DNA of 44,250 bases from Treponema sp. (lineage in GTDB: Bacteria > Spirochaetota > Spirochaetia > Treponematales > Treponemataceae), in contig JAKSTI010000017.1 of NCBI GenBank assembly GCA_024402665.1, forward strand, positions 1 through 44,250, given 5' to 3'. The notes under the pieces are model-generated. The model saw only the letters and a list, made by a program, of their open reading frames with translations, had not been told where the DNA came from and searched no databases. Position 1 is the first letter of the stretch. Each line of letters begins with the position of its first letter. Both the position numbers and the translations under genes were made by a program. Positions 41,047 to 44,250 of this stretch are shown here, in pieces.

Positions 41047-42138
41047 ATGAAAAAAATACTTTCATTTTTAATTTTACATTTTACACTTATTGCGGCATTT
41101 GCCCTTCCTGGAATTAATTCTTACATTCCAGACAGCAACGGCGAATTTGTGTACTACAGAGACTACACTTTTGAAAGAGAGTCTTATATTGGTTTATTGC
41201 GCTACAATCAGTCTTCATACAAAATGAAATATTATGCACCTGCTGATTTAGACAAACAGCTTGCTGAAAAAGAAATTTCATTTATGTTTGCAGTAAACAG
41301 CGAATCAAATTTCCTTGATATTACAGGTGAAATCATTACTTCTACAATTTCTCCAAATTCAGAAGATGTAGATATTATGAACTACCTTCGTGATTTGCTT
41401 TACGATTTTTCTTCACATCGTATTAAAAAGGGCGAAATCAGTCCTTCCAGCAAAAACTACACTCTTGTCAGCGAATACAACAATAACGGAATCAGTTCTA
41501 AAGAAGTATTTGACCAGTTCGGTGGTGATGTAACTGTTGTTTACGATGTTCTTGTTCCTTTCTTTAACATTAAATCTATTTATTCAAAACAGGGCGACTT
41601 GATTTTTAATCTTTCAACTGTTGGCGTAATCAATGCTACATCAAACAGTGCATTTGAAGATTTCAAAGGTTTTAATTACTCAATTCCTAAAATCAAACGA
41701 AAAATCCCTGCAGAAGGAAAAGCTGTAAAAATTGAAACCCCTTCAAAAGGAACACTTACTCTTGATAAAAACTGGGAAAATCCTCTGGCAAGCATCTGGA
41801 CTTATGGGGATTTAGCTCTTATTGCAACAGGCTCTATTGATAATATTACTGATGATGCTATGTTGAACAAACTTACAATCGTAAGAAGCGTTTCTTATTC
41901 AACTGCTGATAATTACAAGAACTTTGAAACTATGGAACTTATTTTCCGCAAAAACGGCGAAGTAAAGATTCTTGCGGAAAATTATTCTCCATCTGAAAAA
42001 AATGAACAGAAAAATATTATAGTGCTTTCACCAGCAGATAAAAGCACTGTTTATTTGAGTCTTAATGTTTATTCGGATGTTTACGAAATGAAACCATCTT
42101 ACTTTAATAAGATTATCAATACTTATAAAGCAAAATAA
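41047..42138 (+). CDS. Secreted protein, unknown function
   Basis: The ATG at 41047 is chosen because GGAG lies 5 nt upstream and it starts directly with a signal peptide (MKKILSFLILHFTLIAAFA, cleavage before LPGINSY); an in-frame ATG at 40987 lies before the proS terminator. The 363-residue product is beta-rich, e.g. GEFVYYRDYTFERESYIGLL and WTYGDLALIATGSIDNIT. I recognise no domain. Its stop at 42136-42138 is directly adjacent to the stop of the convergent GerMN gene. Confidence 0.78.
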   Translation: MKKILSFLILHFTLIAAFALPGINSYIPDSNGEFVYYRDYTFERESYIGLLRYNQSSYKMKYYAPADLDKQLAEKEISFMFAVNSESNFLDITGEIITSTISPNSEDVDIMNYLRDLLYDFSSHRIKKGEISPSSKNYTLVSEYNNNGISSKEVFDQFGGDVTVVYDVLVPFFNIKSIYSKQGDLIFNLSTVGVINATSNSAFEDFKGFNYSIPKIKRKIPAEGKAVKIETPSKGTLTLDKNWENPLASIWTYGDLALIATGSIDNITDDAMLNKLTIVRSVSYSTADNYKNFETMELIFRKNGEVKILAENYSPSEKNEQKNIIVLSPADKSTVYLSLNVYSDVYEMKPSYFNKIINTYKAK

Positions 42139-42981
42139 TTATTTGAATGAACTGCGTGAAAGAGGAGATCCAATCCACTGGCCTTCATAGCCAAGATAAT
42201 CTTTTCTTTCACCTTCAATTAAGAACTGTACACTGTTAACTGTAGAGAATGTAGTTGCAGTGTATACAATCTGCATCAACTGACCAATATATCCTTCTAC
42301 ACCAACCGTATTAATTTCAAAAGAATCATTAAAGTTTAAGTAAGCCACTCCATTCTGAACTTTTGCGCTTATTAATTTAGTTCCATTTGGAATAAGAGAC
42401 ATACAATTCTTTTCATCAGCAAGAGAATTATCTGGACCTTCAAGAAGCAGTTTAAGTGCTGTAGTCAAAGGTGAGTCATTTTTTTCTACAGTACGTTTCA
42501 CTATTTTGCGGTTTACAGAACCATCTGCATCAATCTGAACAAAACAAAGCTGTAATGTAGTATATGATTTTGGTGTTTCTGTTTTTACAGGTTCAGGTTT
42601 CTTTTCTTCAACTGGTTTTGTAGTCTGCCCTGGAGTCTCTGGAACTTTAGTTTCAGTTTTATTTTCAACCTTATTTTCTGTTTTAGGAGTTTCTGTCTTT
42701 ACTGAAGTTTCCTGTTTTAAAGTTTTTTCACCAACTTCAATAATTACAACTTCATCATTCAAATCAATTTTATCATCAGTTTTTTCTGGTACATGATTCT
42801 GAACAAATTCCGGTGTGGAACCTTCTCCAAATACTTTGTCAAAAAACTGAGTTTCCTGAAGGTTTGTAACAATAGTGTCTCTTTTTACTAAGAATAAAAT
42901 AAAAATTACAAGTGCTACTAAAAGAAAAATAGCAAATGCAAGACCTTTGTTTCTTTTACTTGAATTCTTTTTCTGTGCCAT
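42139..42981 (-). CDS. Membrane-anchored GerMN-domain protein
   Basis: A 280-residue protein with a basic N-terminus, one membrane helix (about 13-33, GLAFAIFLLVALVIFILFLV), a Lys/Glu/Thr/Pro-rich periplasmic stalk (about 75-140, repeated KTETPK-like units) and a C-terminal GerMN domain (LKLLLEGPDNSL; SLIPNGTKLISAKVQNGVAY). GerMN domains occur in spore germination and in non-sporing envelope proteins, where a peptidoglycan-related role is suspected. The stalk probably spans the periplasm. GATAAT lies 6 nt before the ATG with no ribosome-binding site. Confidence 0.88.
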   Translation of the reverse strand: MAQKKNSSKRNKGLAFAIFLLVALVIFILFLVKRDTIVTNLQETQFFDKVFGEGSTPEFVQNHVPEKTDDKIDLNDEVVIIEVGEKTLKQETSVKTETPKTENKVENKTETKVPETPGQTTKPVEEKKPEPVKTETPKSYTTLQLCFVQIDADGSVNRKIVKRTVEKNDSPLTTALKLLLEGPDNSLADEKNCMSLIPNGTKLISAKVQNGVAYLNFNDSFEINTVGVEGYIGQLMQIVYTATTFSTVNSVQFLIEGERKDYLGYEGQWIGSPLSRSSFK

Positions 42982-43024
42982 ATTTGTATTATCGGTAATT
43001 TAGAATTAAGAATTGAGAATTTAA

Positions 43025-43074
43025 AAACAAAAAAAATCCACAGATCCTAAAAGATTCTTCAGGTTCTGTGGATT
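43025..43074 (-). terminator. Terminator of the oxidoreductase gene
   Basis: AATCCACAGA (43035-43044) and TCTGTGGATT (43065-43074) form a 10-bp stem; CCT/AGG extends it inside. On the minus strand it is followed by TTTTTTTTGTTTTT. It starts 28 nt after the stop at 43103. Confidence 0.88.
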
Positions 43075-43102
43075 ATAAAGTTTAATATAAAATATCTAAA
43101 AC

Positions 43103-44250
43103 TTACTTAGCAAGATATTCATTAATTGCTGCAGCGGCTTTTCTACCTTCGCCCATTGCGAGAATTACAGTAGCGGCACCAAGAACAATGTCTCCACCAG
43201 CCCATACTTTAGCGTGGCTTGTAGCCTGTTTTTCGTCTACTGTAATGTGACCTTTAGCATCTGCATTAAGACCTGGTGTTGTAGCAACCAGCAATGGGTT
43301 TGAACCGTTACCAAGAGCAACAATCATTGCATCACATGGAACATCGTGTTCAGAACCTGGAATTGCAACTGGAGAACGGCGGCCAGAAGCATCTGGTTCA
43401 CCAAGTTCATAAGAAAGACAGCGAACACCGCAAACCTTTCCTTCTTCGTTACCAAGTACTTCTACTGGGTTTTCAAGGAAGCGGAAGTTGATTCCTTCTT
43501 CTTCTGCATGTGCAATTTCTTCCAAACGAGCAGGCATTTCTGCACGAGTACGACGGTAAACAACATCTACAGTTTCTGCACCAAGACGAAGAGCCATACG
43601 AGCAGCATCCATAGCAACGTTACCGGCACCACAAACTACTACATGTTTTGCTTCGTAGATTGGAGTTGCTGCGTGTTCTTTATCGTAACCTTTCATAAGG
43701 TTTGCACGTGTAAGATATTCGTTGGCAGAGAATACACCGATTAAGTTTTCTCCAGGAATGTTCAGGAATTTTGGAAGACCAGCACCTGTTCCTACGAATG
43801 CAGCATCAAAGCCTTTTTCTTCAAGGAGCTGTTCCAAAGTATTTGTACGGCCAACAAGGAAGTTGAGTTCGAATTTTACACCGATTTTTTCAAGGTTTTT
43901 GATTTCTTCCTGAACGATTTTCTTTGGCAAACGGAATTCAGGAATACCATACATCATTACACCACCAGCTTTGTGGAATGCTTCAAATACTGTAACTTCA
44001 TGACCAGCACGAGCACAGTCTGCAGCAACTGTAAGACCTGCAGGACCAGCACCAATAATTGCAACTTTCTTACCAGTTTTTGGAGCAATAGTTGGAGGAG
44101 TTACCTTACCGTTTTCACGTTCCCAGTCAGCAACAAAGCGTTCCAAACGACCAATTGAAACTGCTTTTTCTGCAGATTTGTAAACTTTACCTACAGTACA
44201 TTTTCCCTGACACTGTTTTTCCTGAGGACAAACACGACCACAGATTGCAG
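43103..44250 (-). CDS. gltA: Glutamate synthase small-subunit-type NADPH oxidoreductase (5' end cut)
   Basis: The gene runs off the right edge; 382 codons are present. The visible N-terminal part holds an iron-sulphur ligand motif, ICGRVCPQEKQCQGKCTVGK, followed by AVSIGRLERFVADWE, so the gene starts upstream of the window and not at the internal ATG at 44146. FAD is bound by AIIGAGPAGLTVAADCARAG and NAD(P)H by VVVCGAGNVAMDAARMALRL; the end AGGDIVLGAATVILAMGEGR is typical. It fits the stand-alone homotetrameric NADPH glutamate synthase or the closely related NfnA/B-type flavin subunit. Telling these apart needs the missing neighbour. It ends at a strong terminator. Confidence 0.9.
   Translation of the reverse strand, partial: AICGRVCPQEKQCQGKCTVGKVYKSAEKAVSIGRLERFVADWERENGKVTPPTIAPKTGKKVAIIGAGPAGLTVAADCARAGHEVTVFEAFHKAGGVMMYGIPEFRLPKKIVQEEIKNLEKIGVKFELNFLVGRTNTLEQLLEEKGFDAAFVGTGAGLPKFLNIPGENLIGVFSANEYLTRANLMKGYDKEHAATPIYEAKHVVVCGAGNVAMDAARMALRLGAETVDVVYRRTRAEMPARLEEIAHAEEEGINFRFLENPVEVLGNEEGKVCGVRCLSYELGEPDASGRRSPVAIPGSEHDVPCDAMIVALGNGSNPLLVATTPGLNADAKGHITVDEKQATSHAKVWAGGDIVLGAATVILAMGEGRKAAAAINEYLAK

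Noticed and set aside
1..44250. CRISPR array, tRNA or rRNA genes, prophage or intact transposon
   Set aside because: No regularly spaced repeats, no cloverleaf-like stretch with a T-loop motif, and no transposase, integrase or phage structural protein was seen; gaps are too short to hide them.

Overview
The window looks like a chromosomal segment of a host-associated treponeme (Spirochaetota), not a plasmid or phage. Supporting signs are a core-only FlaB periplasmic flagellin, an archaeal-type (long) PheS, a RicT-like PSP1 protein, a bactofilin next to an M23 endopeptidase, a large protein resembling a spirochaete-restricted family, and A+T-rich DNA with many TTG/GTG starts. Nearly all of it is ordinary housekeeping DNA; no tRNA, rRNA, CRISPR array or intact transposon was seen, and no gene-free gap exceeds 300 bases.

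Layout. 1-3080: purD and a zinc-ribbon membrane protein (minus), then monocistronic flaB with a structured leader and a strong terminator. 3100-6580: a visibly A+T-richer accessory islet. On the minus strand are an unknown protein and a membrane-anchored LuxR-type regulator. Divergently there is a small Gly-rich peptide ORF, a CPBP-family membrane protease, a second bacteriocin-like peptide reading frame and a second CPBP protease. Three GGTCATA boxes lie in the divergent promoter region. 6670-10047: operon of a secreted SH3 protein, an M48 lipoprotein metalloprotease and a CHASE2 adenylate cyclase. 10073-13046: dnaX-ebfC-recR. 13068-15680: a His-rich Zn/Cd/Pb-type P-type ATPase with a CadC-like repressor and its operator. 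15691-22122: sirtuin and phosphohexomutase, a sigma54-activator-like AAA+ protein lacking a DNA-binding domain, then ctp-rsmE-wecG/tagA.

22195-27140 (plus): MinD/FlhG-like ATPase, lgt, a lipoprotein, an RlmL-like methyltransferase and a TetR regulator. 27193-28749: pheS (minus). 28875-35115 (minus): a seven-gene run of tatD, dus, a spirochaetal protein, a GAF-GGDEF cyclase, a rhomboid and two secreted proteins, closed by a terminator. 35234-39102 (plus): M23 peptidase, bactofilin, YaaR, RicT-like protein and methyltransferase, probably a cell-envelope/shape operon. Then proS, a secreted protein, a convergent GerMN protein, and the 5'-truncated glutamate-synthase small-subunit-type oxidoreductase at the right edge.

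The two observations I find most worth following are (i) the duplicated peptide + CPBP-protease islet with its own membrane-bound regulator and candidate operator, and (ii) a recurring promoter arrangement in which a good -10 hexamer sits exactly 6-7 nt before the start codon of several first-in-operon genes, which predicts leaderless mRNAs.
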